Part shown: piece by piece, positions 18,009-27,303 of the stretch
Layout: each line of letters begins with the position of its first letter
How positions within the stretch are numbered: the stretch's first letter is position 1
From: PVC group bacterium
GTDB lineage: Bacteria; Verrucomicrobiota; Kiritimatiellia; UBA8416
NCBI GenBank assembly: GCA_003567805.1
Contig: PWYP01000143.1
Span: 7,766 to 71,765 of the forward strand
Length of the DNA: 64,000 nt
Direction of reading: 5' to 3'
Position numbers and translations under genes: made by a program
The notes under the pieces: generated by a model
Told to the model about the DNA's origin: nothing
What the model saw: only the letters and a program-made list of their open reading frames with translations
Database searches by the model: none

Positions 18009-19208
18009 ATGTCATTTGCCGCCATAGAGAAGGCGCTTGAAGCGATTCGCGAAGGTCGCCCCGTTATTGTTACCGATGATGCTCGCCGAGAAAACGAGGG
18101 TGACCTGATTTGTGCGGCAGAAAAAGCTGATGCTGCGATGATCAATTTTATGACTCGTTTCGGGCGGGGACTGATTTGTACCGCACTTGAACATGATCAG
18201 TTGCAGCGACTCAAATTAGCTCCTATGGCAGCCCGGGGAAAAAGTGGGGACCACTTTGGTACGGCATTCATGGAGTCGGCAGATGCAAAAGAAGGTATTA
18301 GTACGGGGATTAGTGCCCAAGACCGAGCCCGCACGGTACAAGTTCTGATTGATGTTAATAGCACAGATGCAGATCTGGTAAGCCCCGGGCATATGTTCCC
18401 TTTGCGTGCGGTTGCTGGCGGGGTATTGCACCGGGCAGGACACACAGAAGCATCCGTGGATCTCGCACGAATGGCAGGGTTGACGCCCGCAGGTGTGATT
18501 TGTGAAATTTTAAACGAAGATGGCACGATGGCGCGCTTTCCTGATTTAGAGGCATTTGCCCGGCAGCATGATTTACTCATGATCAGTATTGCTGATTTGA
18601 TCGCCTATCGTCGTCGTATGGAGAAACAGATCCAGTTCATTCAAGCTGTTCGCTTTCCGACAGAGGCGGGTATTTTTCAGCTGCGTTTGTATGAATCTAT
18701 TGTGGATGGAGATCACCATATCGCTTTAGTTATGGGGGAACCCGACAAGCAAGAGGCGCCGTTGGTGCGTGTACATAGTGAATGTTTAACCGGCGATGTA
18801 TTTCACTCCATGCGTTGTGATTGCGGTTTGCAGTTGCATCGGGCGATGCAAATGGGGGGAAAAGAGGGCCATGGGGTGATTTTGTATATGCGGCAGGAAG
18901 GGCGCGGTATCGGGTTAGCCGCTAAAATACATGCTTATGCGCTGCAGGATGGTGGGTTGGATACCGTAGAAGCAAATGCAGAATTGGGCTATGAGGCTGA
19001 TTTGCGTGATTATGGTGTTGGTGCGCAGATTTTAACCGAGCTTGGCTTGCATCGTATTCGGCTCATGACAAATAATCCTCGCAAGGTTGTTGGTCTCGAA
19101 GGATATGGTTTGATGATCACGGAGCGTATACCCATTGTGTCTGAACCGGGAACCGAGAATGCAAAGTATCTTGCTACAAAACGAGAGAAACTGGGGCACC
19201 TTATATGA
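18009..19208 (+). CDS. ribBA: Bifunctional DHBP synthase / GTP cyclohydrolase II
   Basis: Makes the two precursors of riboflavin: 3,4-dihydroxy-2-butanone 4-phosphate from ribulose 5-phosphate (RibB domain, about residues 1-200, with [10 protein letters not shown] and [11 protein letters not shown]) and the diaminopyrimidine from GTP (RibA domain, about 205-399). The RibA zinc site [14 protein letters not shown] and the [11 protein letters not shown] loop are intact, so both activities should be retained. ATG at 18009 has CAGGAGGG upstream. Regulated by the FMN riboswitch; heads the ribBA-ribH-nusB-ribD-ribE cluster. Its TGA stop opens a repeat block. Confidence 0.96.
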   Translation: MSFAAIEKALEAIREGRPVIVTDDARRENEGDLICAAEKADAAMINFMTRFGRGLICTALEHDQLQRLKLAPMAARGKSGDHFGTAFMESADAKEGISTGISAQDRARTVQVLIDVNSTDADLVSPGHMFPLRAVAGGVLHRAGHTEASVDLARMAGLTPAGVICEILNEDGTMARFPDLEAFARQHDLLMISIADLIAYRRRMEKQIQFIQAVRFPTEAGIFQLRLYESIVDGDHHIALVMGEPDKQEAPLVRVHSECLTGDVFHSMRCDCGLQLHRAMQMGGKEGHGVILYMRQEGRGIGLAAKIHAYALQDGGLDTVEANAELGYEADLRDYGVGAQILTELGLHRIRLMTNNPRKVVGLEGYGLMITERIPIVSEPGTENAKYLATKREKLGHLI

Positions 19209-19262
19209 GATGCTGAAAAGCTGAAATGCTGAAAAGCTGAAATGCTGAGATGCTGAAATAGG
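19206..19262 (+). repeat. Degenerate short-period repeat, family C
   Basis: About five or six units alternating AGCTGAAATGCTGAAA and GATGCTGA, period about 8-10 bases, beginning with the TGA stop codon of ribBA and ending near 19262. Weaker periodic words follow at about 19291-19315 (CACAAAGGTGCAATGGCATA). No coding signal. Confidence 0.7.
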
Positions 19263-19475
19263 ATGTTGCTTTATCGGTTTTGCGGGTTTGGAACCACAAA
19301 GGTGCAATGGCATAAAGGTAGTACGCTACGCTATTCTTACGGAAAGATGGATGACGGAAATATCAGGTTGGTTACGATGATGCAGAGGGATCGGTGCTTG
19401 CTAAGATTTGTTTTGATGTTTCTGTGTTTTCGCGGTTGAGTATTTAAGGTTTTTTCTAAACAGGAGGAGGGAAAG

Positions 19476-19943
19476 ATGAAAGAGGTATCGGTGACGTTGG
19501 TTGCGAATGGCAAGACGTTCGCGATTGTGGTGAGTCGTTTTAATGATTTGTTGACCAAGCAATTGGTAGGTGGAGCTGAAGATTGCCTTGTTCGGCATGG
19601 GGCGTCCTCTGATGATGTCACGGCAGTCTGGGTGCCGGGGGCGAATGAATTGCCGCAGGTTGCAAAGCGATTAGCTGCCAGCGGAAAGTATCATGCAGTG
19701 ATTGCCTTAGGAGCTGTTGTGCAGGGAGCGACACCGCATGCGGATTTGATCAATGGACAGGTTGCCCGAACACTGAGCCAGATCGCGCTAGATACTGGGG
19801 TTCCCGTTATCAATGGTGTGGTTTGTGCGGGATCGCTTGATCAGGCCTTGGAGCGCTGTGGGACAAAAGCTGGCAATAAGGGTTGGCAAGCAGCACAAGC
19901 TGCCATTGAAATGGCCAATGTGGTAGAAGCGCTAGGAGCATAG
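19476..19943 (+). CDS. ribH: 6,7-dimethyl-8-ribityllumazine synthase
   Basis: Penultimate enzyme of riboflavin synthesis, joining the RibB and RibD products. The 155-residue protein is full length and keeps VVSRFNDLLTKQLVGGA, WVPGANELP, and ALGAVVQGATPHADLINGQV, which contain the substrate-binding residues; the catalytic His of the family is within TPHAD. It usually assembles as a pentamer or 60-mer shell. Strong ribosome site GAGGAGGGAAAG. nusB follows after three bases. Confidence 0.96.
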   Translation: MKEVSVTLVANGKTFAIVVSRFNDLLTKQLVGGAEDCLVRHGASSDDVTAVWVPGANELPQVAKRLAASGKYHAVIALGAVVQGATPHADLINGQVARTLSQIALDTGVPVINGVVCAGSLDQALERCGTKAGNKGWQAAQAAIEMANVVEALGA

Positions 19944-19946
19944 AAG

Positions 19947-20396
19947 ATGGCAACAAGGCGCGATGCTCGTGAATGGGCTTTGCAGATCGTTTTCAGTTTG
20001 GACTTGAATGCGAAAGCGGAATTGGATTGGTGTATTGAGGATTTTTTTGCGGAAAACCCAACGAAGGACCTGAAAATTCGTGCTTTCGCGGAAAAGTTGG
20101 TACGGGGTGTTTACGCGGAACAACCCACGATTGATGGGACCATTACGAAGTATGCACAGCACTGGAGTATTGCTCGTATGGCAGCGGTAGATCGGAATGT
20201 GTTGCGGATTGCCCTGTATGAACTTCTGTTTTGTCCTGATGTGCCACCGGCTGTAGTGATCAATGAGGCCATTGATTTGGCGAAGTATTTTAGCAATACG
20301 GAATCGGGACGTTTTGTAAATGGCATTCTCGATCGGGTCCGGCGCGAATTGGCGGTGGAAAGGAAGTCAGTGTCTGATGGCAGTGATCAGCCGTGA
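19947..20396 (+). CDS. nusB: Transcription antitermination factor NusB
   Basis: A 149-residue all-helical RNA-binding protein that, with NusE (S10), binds boxA in rRNA leader transcripts. The C-terminal half shows the conserved WSIARMAAVDRNVLRIALYE and VVINEAIDLAKYFS. It lies between ribH and ribD; ribH-nusB linkage is common. Its 3' end overlaps ribD by 20 bases. Confidence 0.94.
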   Translation: MATRRDAREWALQIVFSLDLNAKAELDWCIEDFFAENPTKDLKIRAFAEKLVRGVYAEQPTIDGTITKYAQHWSIARMAAVDRNVLRIALYELLFCPDVPPAVVINEAIDLAKYFSNTESGRFVNGILDRVRRELAVERKSVSDGSDQP

Positions 20397-21501
20397 AGAG
20401 CAATCATTCTGGATGCAACGGGCCTTGGGTTTAGCAGCCAAGGGTGAAGGGAAAACGCATCCAAATCCGCCAGTAGGAGCCGTTGTTGTTCGAGATGGGG
20501 TTTCGATCGGTGAAGGTTATCACCGCAAGGCTGGGGGGGCGCATGCGGAAGTGGCGGCTTTGCGTGGTCTGCATCGTGATCAAACACACGGCGCAACTCT
20601 TTATGTGACGCTTGAACCTTGTTCGACGCATGGAAGAACACCACCGTGTACGGAGGCTATTCTTTCTGCGGGTATTGCCGAGGTCGTTGTGAGTGTAAAG
20701 GATCCGAATCCAAAGCATGCTGGCCGTGGATTGCGATTATTGCGAAAGCATGGTGTGCGTGTGTCAACCGGTATTTGTCTCCCAGAAGGGAATGCTTTAC
20801 TCGCTCCTTTTGCGAAATGGGTAACGACAGGCCGGCCTTATGTGACATTGAAAATGGCAATGAGTTTGGATGGTCGTATTGGTGATTTTCAAAAGCGCTC
20901 TCAATGGATCACAGGACCTGCCGCCCGTAGAGAGGTGCAATCTTTGCGTCGCCGCGTGGATGCCGTCCTCGTCGGTGCGGGGACCGTTGCTGCGGATAAT
21001 CCTTCTTTGCTGGTGAAGTCAAGATCTACGCGGCAACCACTGCGCGTTGTGTTGGATGGATCCGGCCGCATTGCCCGGGCAGCGAAAGTGCTACGCGATG
21101 GTTTTCCGACCGTGGTTGTCGTAACGGAAGGTTGTTCGCCTGCACGCCGGAAGATTCTTGCGCAACCAAATGTTACGATCTGGACTTGCGGGACAGGTTC
21201 GCGGATCGATGTAGGCGCCTTGTTGCAGCGTTTGGGAGCAGAAGGGTATTTGCATGTTTTGTGTGAAGGTGGTGGAGCGTTAGCTGGTACGCTTTTGCGT
21301 GAACATGCCGTGGATGTATGTCGTTTTTATGTTGCGGGGCGTTTCCTAGGTGGCAATGGAGTTCCCGTTACGGGATTGCAGGGGTGGTCGCTTACGGATG
21401 CGCCACGTTTGCATTTTGACGATGTACGGCGCGTGGGGGATGATGTTTGTCTGGTTGCTACCCCCGCATCAACACAGGAGTTAGCATGTTCACCGGATTG
21501 A
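20377..21501 (+). CDS. ribD: Bifunctional riboflavin deaminase-reductase
   Basis: Catalyses the deamination and side-chain reduction steps of riboflavin synthesis. The 374-residue protein has an N-terminal zinc cytidine-deaminase-like domain (about residues 1-150; HAEVAAL and PCSTHGRTPPC carry the metal ligands) and a C-terminal dihydrofolate-reductase-like domain (about 150-374; MSLDGRIGD, VGAGTVAADNP, CEGGGALAGTLL). ATG at 20377 is chosen; longer in-frame forms run back into nusB without conserved sequence. Overlaps ribE by 16 bases, consistent with coupled translation. Confidence 0.94.
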   Translation: MAVISREEQSFWMQRALGLAAKGEGKTHPNPPVGAVVVRDGVSIGEGYHRKAGGAHAEVAALRGLHRDQTHGATLYVTLEPCSTHGRTPPCTEAILSAGIAEVVVSVKDPNPKHAGRGLRLLRKHGVRVSTGICLPEGNALLAPFAKWVTTGRPYVTLKMAMSLDGRIGDFQKRSQWITGPAARREVQSLRRRVDAVLVGAGTVAADNPSLLVKSRSTRQPLRVVLDGSGRIARAAKVLRDGFPTVVVVTEGCSPARRKILAQPNVTIWTCGTGSRIDVGALLQRLGAEGYLHVLCEGGGALAGTLLREHAVDVCRFYVAGRFLGGNGVPVTGLQGWSLTDAPRLHFDDVRRVGDDVCLVATPASTQELACSPD

Positions 21502-22130
21502 TTGAAACAGTAGGGCGTTTAGTGCGCATGGAGTCACGCTCTGCGGGGGCGCGGCTTGTGATCTCGCGCGAAGGGACTTGGGATCCTGCATTGGAACTCG
21601 GCGAGAGTATTGCTGTTCAAGGCGCCTGTTTGACGGTTACGGAAGCAGGGGCTGATTGGTTCGCATGTGATGTGCTGTCTGAAACGTTACAGCGCACGAC
21701 GCTCGCATCGGCTCGTAAAGGCCAGATATTGAATTTGGAGAGGGCTTTGCGTGTAGGGGATCGGCTAGGGGGTCACATGGTAAGTGGTCATGTTGATGGA
21801 GTCGGGACGCTGGAGCGAATACGCATGGAGGGGGCTGACCACGTCGTACGGGTGTATTGTGGGCGCGATTTGGCGGATGGAATTGTATTGAAGGGGTCGG
21901 TTGCACTGGATGGAATTAGCCTTACGGTTACGCGGGTAGATGCGGATGCGTTTGAAGTAAAAATTATTCCTTGGACATGGCAACACACGAGTTTACAGGA
22001 TCGTCAGGCGGGAGATCGCATGCATGTGGAAATCGATATGATTGGCAAATATGTGAAGCGGTATATGTCGCAAGTGAACGATTCGCCTTTGACGGAAGAG
22101 CAATTGCGTGCTGCGGGATATGGAGGATGA
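21486..22130 (+). CDS. ribE: Riboflavin synthase, alpha subunit
   Basis: Final step: two lumazines disproportionate to riboflavin and the pyrimidine precursor. The 214-residue protein is a tandem pair of barrels, each with its own family motif: MFTGLIETVG at the start and GGHMVSGHVDGVGTL at about residues 96-110, near the second repeat. ATG at 21486 has CAGGAG seven bases upstream. Last gene of the riboflavin cluster; no strong terminator follows. Confidence 0.95.
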   Translation: MFTGLIETVGRLVRMESRSAGARLVISREGTWDPALELGESIAVQGACLTVTEAGADWFACDVLSETLQRTTLASARKGQILNLERALRVGDRLGGHMVSGHVDGVGTLERIRMEGADHVVRVYCGRDLADGIVLKGSVALDGISLTVTRVDADAFEVKIIPWTWQHTSLQDRQAGDRMHVEIDMIGKYVKRYMSQVNDSPLTEEQLRAAGYGG

Positions 22131-22217
22131 TCGTTCCCTGATATCGTGGTGTGAGTTGAGAGCTCCTTTTTTGCAGGTCTGGCTCGTAAGTCTCTTTTGA
22201 TTTGTTGATGGGGAATC

Positions 22218-22246
22218 TTTACACGCGTTTTTATCTGATGTAGAGT
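22218..22246 (+). promoter_or_regulatory. Possible promoter for gatCAB
   Basis: TTTACA (22218-22223), 17-base spacer, TAGAGT (22241-22246), about 60 bases upstream of gatC. The -35 box is good, the -10 box only four of six. Confidence 0.4.
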
Positions 22247-22306
22247 TTCCCAACTTCTTGTGTAGCGTAAAAATGCGATAAATGATTGAAAGAGGGAAAA
22301 GCGCGA

Positions 22307-22612
22307 ATGGGTGATGCAGAGCAGGCAAAAGCGAGTGGTCTGGATGTGGCATATGTGGCGCATCTGGCACGACTACATTTGAGTGATGATGAGATTGCCC
22401 TGTTTCAAGAACAGATGGAACAGATTGTTCATTATGTGGAGCAAATTGGAAAGCTGGATGTTGACGGTGTTGCGCCGTTGTCGCATACCGTGTCGGTTTC
22501 CAATGTATGGCGTGAGGACGAGCCGCGTGCCAGTATCGATCATGGCAAGGTAATGGCAAATGCTCCAGAGCAGCGTGATGGTTTGATTGCTGTTCCCAAA
22601 ATCGTTGAATAA
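22307..22612 (+). CDS. gatC: Asp-tRNA(Asn)/Glu-tRNA(Gln) amidotransferase subunit C
   Basis: Small (101-residue) stabilizing subunit of the GatCAB amidotransferase. The VAHLARLHLSDDEIALFQEQM segment is diagnostic, and the C-terminal part carries LREDE-like VWREDEPR. ATG at 22307 is preferred; a TTG at 22286 is possible but unconserved. First gene of gatC-gatA-gatB, 40 bases before gatA. Confidence 0.93.
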   Translation: MGDAEQAKASGLDVAYVAHLARLHLSDDEIALFQEQMEQIVHYVEQIGKLDVDGVAPLSHTVSVSNVWREDEPRASIDHGKVMANAPEQRDGLIAVPKIVE

Positions 22613-22652
22613 TAGGTTTTGCTCTTTTGTACAGTAATCGAGGTATAGGCAT

Positions 22653-24110
22653 ATGGGTGATACGAATTTCGATATTTCGTGTTTAACAATCCGGGAAGCT
22701 GGGGATCTGCTGGAGCGCGGAGCGTGTTCTGCGCAGGAACTCACAGAAGCTTTGTTGCAGCGGATCAAGGATGTTGATTCTCGCATACAGGCGTATGTCT
22801 CCTTGGATGCAGATTTTGCGTTGGCACAAGCTCGTGCGGCAGATGCAGCTCGTGCGCAGGGCAAGTCGGGCCCCTTGTTGGGGGTACCTATCGGGGTGAA
22901 AGATCTGCTCAGTGTCTCGGGGCAGCCCTGCACGTGTTCATCACATCTTCTTGAAGGGTATACCGCGCCGTATGATGCCACGGTGATTGCCAGGCTTAGG
23001 GATGCTGGAGCCGTTTTTGTGGGGCGCACCAATATGGATGAGTTTGCGATGGGCTCCTCCACCGAAAATTCGGCCTACATGGTAACACGGAATCCCGCGG
23101 ATTTGGATCGTGTACCTGGTGGCTCGAGTGGCGGCTCGGCTGCTGCTTTGGCAGCGGGCGAGGCGATTGCCACGCTTGGAACGGACACAGGTGGCTCGAT
23201 TCGGCAGCCTGCTGCCTTTTGCGGGTGTGTGGGATTGAAACCGACATATGGGCGTGTCTCCCGGTATGGTTTGACGGCATTTGCTTCATCGTTAGATCAA
23301 ATTGGTCCTATGACACATACGGTTGAAGATGCGGCGATTTTACTTCGGGCTATGGCGGGGCAGGATGCAATGGATTCGACGACGTTGGATGTGCCCGTTC
23401 CTGATTATACGACTGCTTTACAGCCGGATTTAAAAGGGATGCGTCTTGGTTTGCCCAAAGAATATTTTGTAGATGGCATGGATGCGGCGGTGCGTGAATC
23501 TATTCTACGGGCGGTGGATACGTGCCGTTCGCTGGGTGCGGAGGTTGTTGATGTTTCCTTGCCGCACACGGAGTATTCGATTGCTGTTTATTACATCATT
23601 GCCACGGCTGAAGCATCTGCCAATCTAGCCCGTTTTGATGGTGTTCGTTATGGTCGCCGGGTTTCCACGGGAAGTGATCCGGTAGAAATGTATGGAGCCA
23701 CAAGGGAAGCAGGTTTTGGGGCAGAAGTAAAGCGTCGCATTATCCTTGGCACGTATGTACTGAGCAGTGGTTATTATGATGCGTATTATTTACGTGCGCA
23801 GAAGGTGCGTCGTTTAATCTTGCAGGATTTTGAAAATGCTTTTGCCTCTTGCGATGCGTTGTTGGCCCCGGCAACCCCGACACCTGCTTTTCGTGTCGGA
23901 GAAAATACGGGTGATCCCTTGAAAATGTATTTAAGTGATGTGTTTACTGCTACAGCCAACCTGGCTGGAATTTGTGCCATGTCCGTTCCTTCTTATGCGA
24001 CATCAGAAGGGCTTCCCGTGGGGTTACAGATCCTGGGGCCTGCTTTGGGTGAAGAACAGATATTGCGCGTTGGACATGCATTTGAGCAGCGCAAGAAGGC
24101 GGTGGTGTGA
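22653..24110 (+). CDS. gatA: Glutamyl-tRNA(Gln) amidotransferase subunit A
   Basis: Amidase subunit that liberates ammonia from glutamine. The 485-residue protein has the amidase signature with the Lys-Ser-Ser triad: Lys in IGVKDLLSVSG (about residue 78) and the Ser-rich GGSSGGSAAALAAGEA at about 151-166, followed by GTDTGGSIRQPAAFCG. Works with GatB and GatC to convert mischarged Glu-tRNA(Gln) or Asp-tRNA(Asn). Its TGA overlaps the gatB ATG by one base. Confidence 0.96.
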   Translation: MGDTNFDISCLTIREAGDLLERGACSAQELTEALLQRIKDVDSRIQAYVSLDADFALAQARAADAARAQGKSGPLLGVPIGVKDLLSVSGQPCTCSSHLLEGYTAPYDATVIARLRDAGAVFVGRTNMDEFAMGSSTENSAYMVTRNPADLDRVPGGSSGGSAAALAAGEAIATLGTDTGGSIRQPAAFCGCVGLKPTYGRVSRYGLTAFASSLDQIGPMTHTVEDAAILLRAMAGQDAMDSTTLDVPVPDYTTALQPDLKGMRLGLPKEYFVDGMDAAVRESILRAVDTCRSLGAEVVDVSLPHTEYSIAVYYIIATAEASANLARFDGVRYGRRVSTGSDPVEMYGATREAGFGAEVKRRIILGTYVLSSGYYDAYYLRAQKVRRLILQDFENAFASCDALLAPATPTPAFRVGENTGDPLKMYLSDVFTATANLAGICAMSVPSYATSEGLPVGLQILGPALGEEQILRVGHAFEQRKKAVV

Positions 24111-25537
24111 TGGTTTACGAAACGACCATAGGCTTAGAAGTGCATGTGCAGCTAAAGACGCGCACGAAAATGTTTTGTGGTTGCGCGACAGGCTATGGTG
24201 CGCCTCCGAATACCTTGGTGTGTCCTGTTTGTCTTGGGTATCCAGGAGCTATGCCGGTCATGAACCGTGAGGCAATCCGTTTGACGGTAGTTAGTGGTCT
24301 CATGCTTGGATGTGACATTGCGCATTGGAGCAAGTTTGATCGAAAGAGCTATTTTTATCCGGATATGCCCAAGAATTACCAGATATCACAGTACGACAAG
24401 CCGCTTTGTTTAGGTGGTGGCGTAACGATTGATATCGAGGATGGTACTGAAAAGATGATCGGACTGACGCGTATCCATTTGGAAGAGGACGTTGGGAAGA
24501 ACACGCACTTTGGCGCATCGAGTGGTGTGGATTTTAATCGGGCTGGGCATCCTTTGATGGAGATTGTTACCGAGCCGGATCTGTCGACACCTGAAGAAGC
24601 TTATGCCTTTTTGCAGGCGCTCAAACAAATTTTGTTATATGCCGGTGTCAGTGATTGTAATTTAGAAGAAGGCAATATGCGTTGTGACGTGAACGTCAGT
24701 ATGCGTCCGGTTGGGCAAAAGGAACTTGGGACGAAAGCAGAGCTCAAAAACCTGAATACGTTTAAAGGGGTTTTTCATGCATTGCAATATGAGCAGGAAC
24801 GGCAGTCAACTTTGCTTGCTCGTGGAGAGCGTGTGATCCAGGAAACGCGCCGGTGGGATCCTGATCGTGGGGAAACGAGTAGCATGCGCACGAAAGAGGA
24901 TGCGCATGATTATCGGTATTTTCCTGAACCAGATCTATTGCCGGTTGTTTTGCATGCGCAACAGATTTCCGAGTGGCAGTCTCATTTGCCGGAGGCGCCG
25001 CGTGTTCGGCGGGCACGTTTTGTGCAGGATTATGGTTTGCCGGCATACGATGCCGGGGTGTTGGCTGCTGAGCGTGAAGTTGCCGATTTTTTTGAAGAGG
25101 CTGTAACCGCAGGAGGAAATGCCAAGGCGGTTTCGAATTGGATCATGACGGATGTTTTGCGTGTGCTATCTGAACAGGGAGTCGGGGTCTCCGAATTACC
25201 CCTTACGGCATCGGCTCTGGGGGCATTAACGAAGCTTGTCGAGGGGGGCGCCGTCAATATGACGGGGGCCAAAGAGATTTTTACGGTACTGGTTAGTAAA
25301 GGGGGGGATCCCGCCCAGCTATTGGATGAATTGGGGTTAGCGCAAGTAAGCGATACAGATGCGTTGGAAAAGATGGTGGATGAAGCCATATCAGCCAACC
25401 CAAAATCCGTTGCCGATTATCGCAGTGGGAAGGCGGCGGCGGCACAATTCCTGATGGGCCAGGTAATGCGCTTAAGTCGCGGTAAGGCGAACCCACCTAT
25501 GGTACTGGAAATGTTAAAGCAAAAGCTGGATCAGTGA
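24110..25537 (+). CDS. gatB: Aspartyl/glutamyl-tRNA amidotransferase subunit B
   Basis: tRNA-binding kinase/transferase subunit that activates the mischarged amino acid. The 475-residue protein has the catalytic cradle domain with YETTIGLEVHVQLKT, FCGCATGYG and CPVCLGYPGAMPVMN (zinc-site cysteines), FDRKSYFYPDMPKNYQISQ and DCNLEEGNMRCDVN, then the helical and YqeY-like tail (about 325-475). ATG at 24110 (TGATG with gatA) is preferred to GTG at 24107. Presence of GatCAB suggests that Gln- and/or Asn-tRNA are made indirectly here. Confidence 0.96.
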   Translation: MVYETTIGLEVHVQLKTRTKMFCGCATGYGAPPNTLVCPVCLGYPGAMPVMNREAIRLTVVSGLMLGCDIAHWSKFDRKSYFYPDMPKNYQISQYDKPLCLGGGVTIDIEDGTEKMIGLTRIHLEEDVGKNTHFGASSGVDFNRAGHPLMEIVTEPDLSTPEEAYAFLQALKQILLYAGVSDCNLEEGNMRCDVNVSMRPVGQKELGTKAELKNLNTFKGVFHALQYEQERQSTLLARGERVIQETRRWDPDRGETSSMRTKEDAHDYRYFPEPDLLPVVLHAQQISEWQSHLPEAPRVRRARFVQDYGLPAYDAGVLAAEREVADFFEEAVTAGGNAKAVSNWIMTDVLRVLSEQGVGVSELPLTASALGALTKLVEGGAVNMTGAKEIFTVLVSKGGDPAQLLDELGLAQVSDTDALEKMVDEAISANPKSVADYRSGKAAAAQFLMGQVMRLSRGKANPPMVLEMLKQKLDQ

Positions 25538-25599
25538 TTGGTTTTCGCGTAGGGTACCCGGCATAGTGATCGTCTGTTTATGAGTGAGAGGACCGGAAT

Positions 25600-27303
25600 T
25601 TGACTTCGAATGATGCATATGTGTTAGATGTCCTCTGTGATCATGGAATTGTCACAGAAGAGCAGGCAAACGATGCGCGTGAGCGTGTTGCACTTGAAGG
25701 GACTTCTCCGGTTGATTTGCTGTTAGCAGAAAATGTTGTCAGTGAAGATGATGTGTTGGGTACCTTGGCAGGGGTATTTGGCATGGAGTTTGTATCCCTT
25801 CAGGATTTTGACATTCCTGCTGAGGCGCGTGATTTAGTTGAGCCCGAAACGGCGCGTCGGTATGCGATCGTTCCTCTCTACAAAACAGCAGATGGCATTA
25901 CGGTGGCCCTCAGTGATCCTTTGGATTTCGATACCCTTGATGCATTACGGTATTTGTTGAAAATTAACGTTGAGGGCGTTGTTGCGCGTCCGAATGAATT
26001 GCGGGCTTTGTTGGATCGCTATTATCCGGCTGAGGCAGATGTTGAGAATATGCTTAATCAGATATCTGATGGTGCTGTGGATGTGGAAACGGCGCCGGAT
26101 GAGCTGATTGATAGTGGGGATGCCAGTGAGTCAGACGCACCGATCATCAAGCTGGTAAGTCTCATTATTCTTGAAGCCTATCGCCATCATGCATCCGACA
26201 TTCATTTGGAACCACTGGAAAAACGATTTCGCGTTCGCTATCGGATTGATGGTGTATTGCATGAAGTCGATGGTCCTCCCAAGCGGTTGCAATCGGCCAT
26301 TATTTCTCGTGTGAAAATCATGGCAGGTATGAAGATTTCGGAGAGACGCATACCACAAGATGGGCGTATTCAAGTTAATATACAGGGACGTGAATTGGAT
26401 TTGCGTGTGTCCACGGTTCCCGCCAACAATGGCGAGAGTATCGTTATGCGTATTCTGGATAAGCAAAACCTTGCATTGGGATTGCCCAAGCTTGGTTTCT
26501 TCTCCGACGATCAGCAGTTGTTTGAGCGGTTGATTGGTTTGCCGGATGGAATTTTACTGGTAACGGGACCAACGGGTTCTGGTAAAACGACGACACTGTA
26601 TGCCTGTTTGAATCATATTAACCGCCCAGACCGTAAGATTATTACGGTTGAAGATCCGGTTGAATACCAAATGTCCGGCATTAATCAGGTGCAGGTGAAT
26701 ACGACGATCGGCATGACATTTCCTTTGGCATTGCGCTCTATTTTGCGTCAGGCACCCAATATTGTGATGATTGGTGAAATTCGTGATAAGGAGACGGCTC
26801 AGATTGCCACAGAAGCCTCGCTTACCGGTCACTTGGTATTTAGTACGCTGCATACCAATGATGCTCCCAGCGCCATTACGCGTTTGTTGGATATTGGCGT
26901 AAAACCGTTTTTGGTAGCTTCTTCAATACGGGCCGTGATGGCGCAGCGCCTGGTTCGTTGTATTTGCGAGCACTGCCAGGAAGAGTATGAGCCTGATGAA
27001 TCTTCCATTCGGTCGTTGGGCCCCGCAGGGGAACCGCTATTGGGGCGCAAGTTGACACGGGGGCATGGTTGTAATCAGTGCTCACTAACGGGGTATTCGG
27101 GGCGAAAAGGATTGTTTGAAATCTTTTTGATCAATGATGCCATTCAACACATGATTTTTGAAAAAATGTCAGTTTCGGAAATGCGTCGGCATGCACGCGA
27201 ATTGGGGATGCGTACGTTGCGTGAAGATGGCGTCCGAAAAGTTGGTGCAGGAGTCACTACGTTAGAGGAAGTGTTGCGCGTAACGATGGGAGATGCAGAC
27301 TAA
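25600..27303 (+). CDS. pilB: PilB/GspE-family assembly ATPase (first copy)
   Basis: Hexameric cytoplasmic motor that drives pilin polymerization. The 567-residue protein has an N-terminal MshEN/GspE N-domain (about residues 1-150), an N2 domain, Walker [11 protein letters not shown] (about 325-334), Asp box ITVEDPVEY, Walker [14 protein letters not shown] and the His box [13 protein letters not shown] tetracysteine zinc site is present, CICEHC plus CNQC. Start is TTG with GAGAGGACCGG upstream. TAA overlaps the ATG of pilT by one base. A second close relative follows pilT. Confidence 0.9.
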   Translation: MTSNDAYVLDVLCDHGIVTEEQANDARERVALEGTSPVDLLLAENVVSEDDVLGTLAGVFGMEFVSLQDFDIPAEARDLVEPETARRYAIVPLYKTADGITVALSDPLDFDTLDALRYLLKINVEGVVARPNELRALLDRYYPAEADVENMLNQISDGAVDVETAPDELIDSGDASESDAPIIKLVSLIILEAYRHHASDIHLEPLEKRFRVRYRIDGVLHEVDGPPKRLQSAIISRVKIMAGMKISERRIPQDGRIQVNIQGRELDLRVSTVPANNGESIVMRILDKQNLALGLPKLGFFSDDQQLFERLIGLPDGILLVTGPTGSGKTTTLYACLNHINRPDRKIITVEDPVEYQMSGINQVQVNTTIGMTFPLALRSILRQAPNIVMIGEIRDKETAQIATEASLTGHLVFSTLHTNDAPSAITRLLDIGVKPFLVASSIRAVMAQRLVRCICEHCQEEYEPDESSIRSLGPAGEPLLGRKLTRGHGCNQCSLTGYSGRKGLFEIFLINDAIQHMIFEKMSVSEMRRHARELGMRTLREDGVRKVGAGVTTLEEVLRVTMGDAD

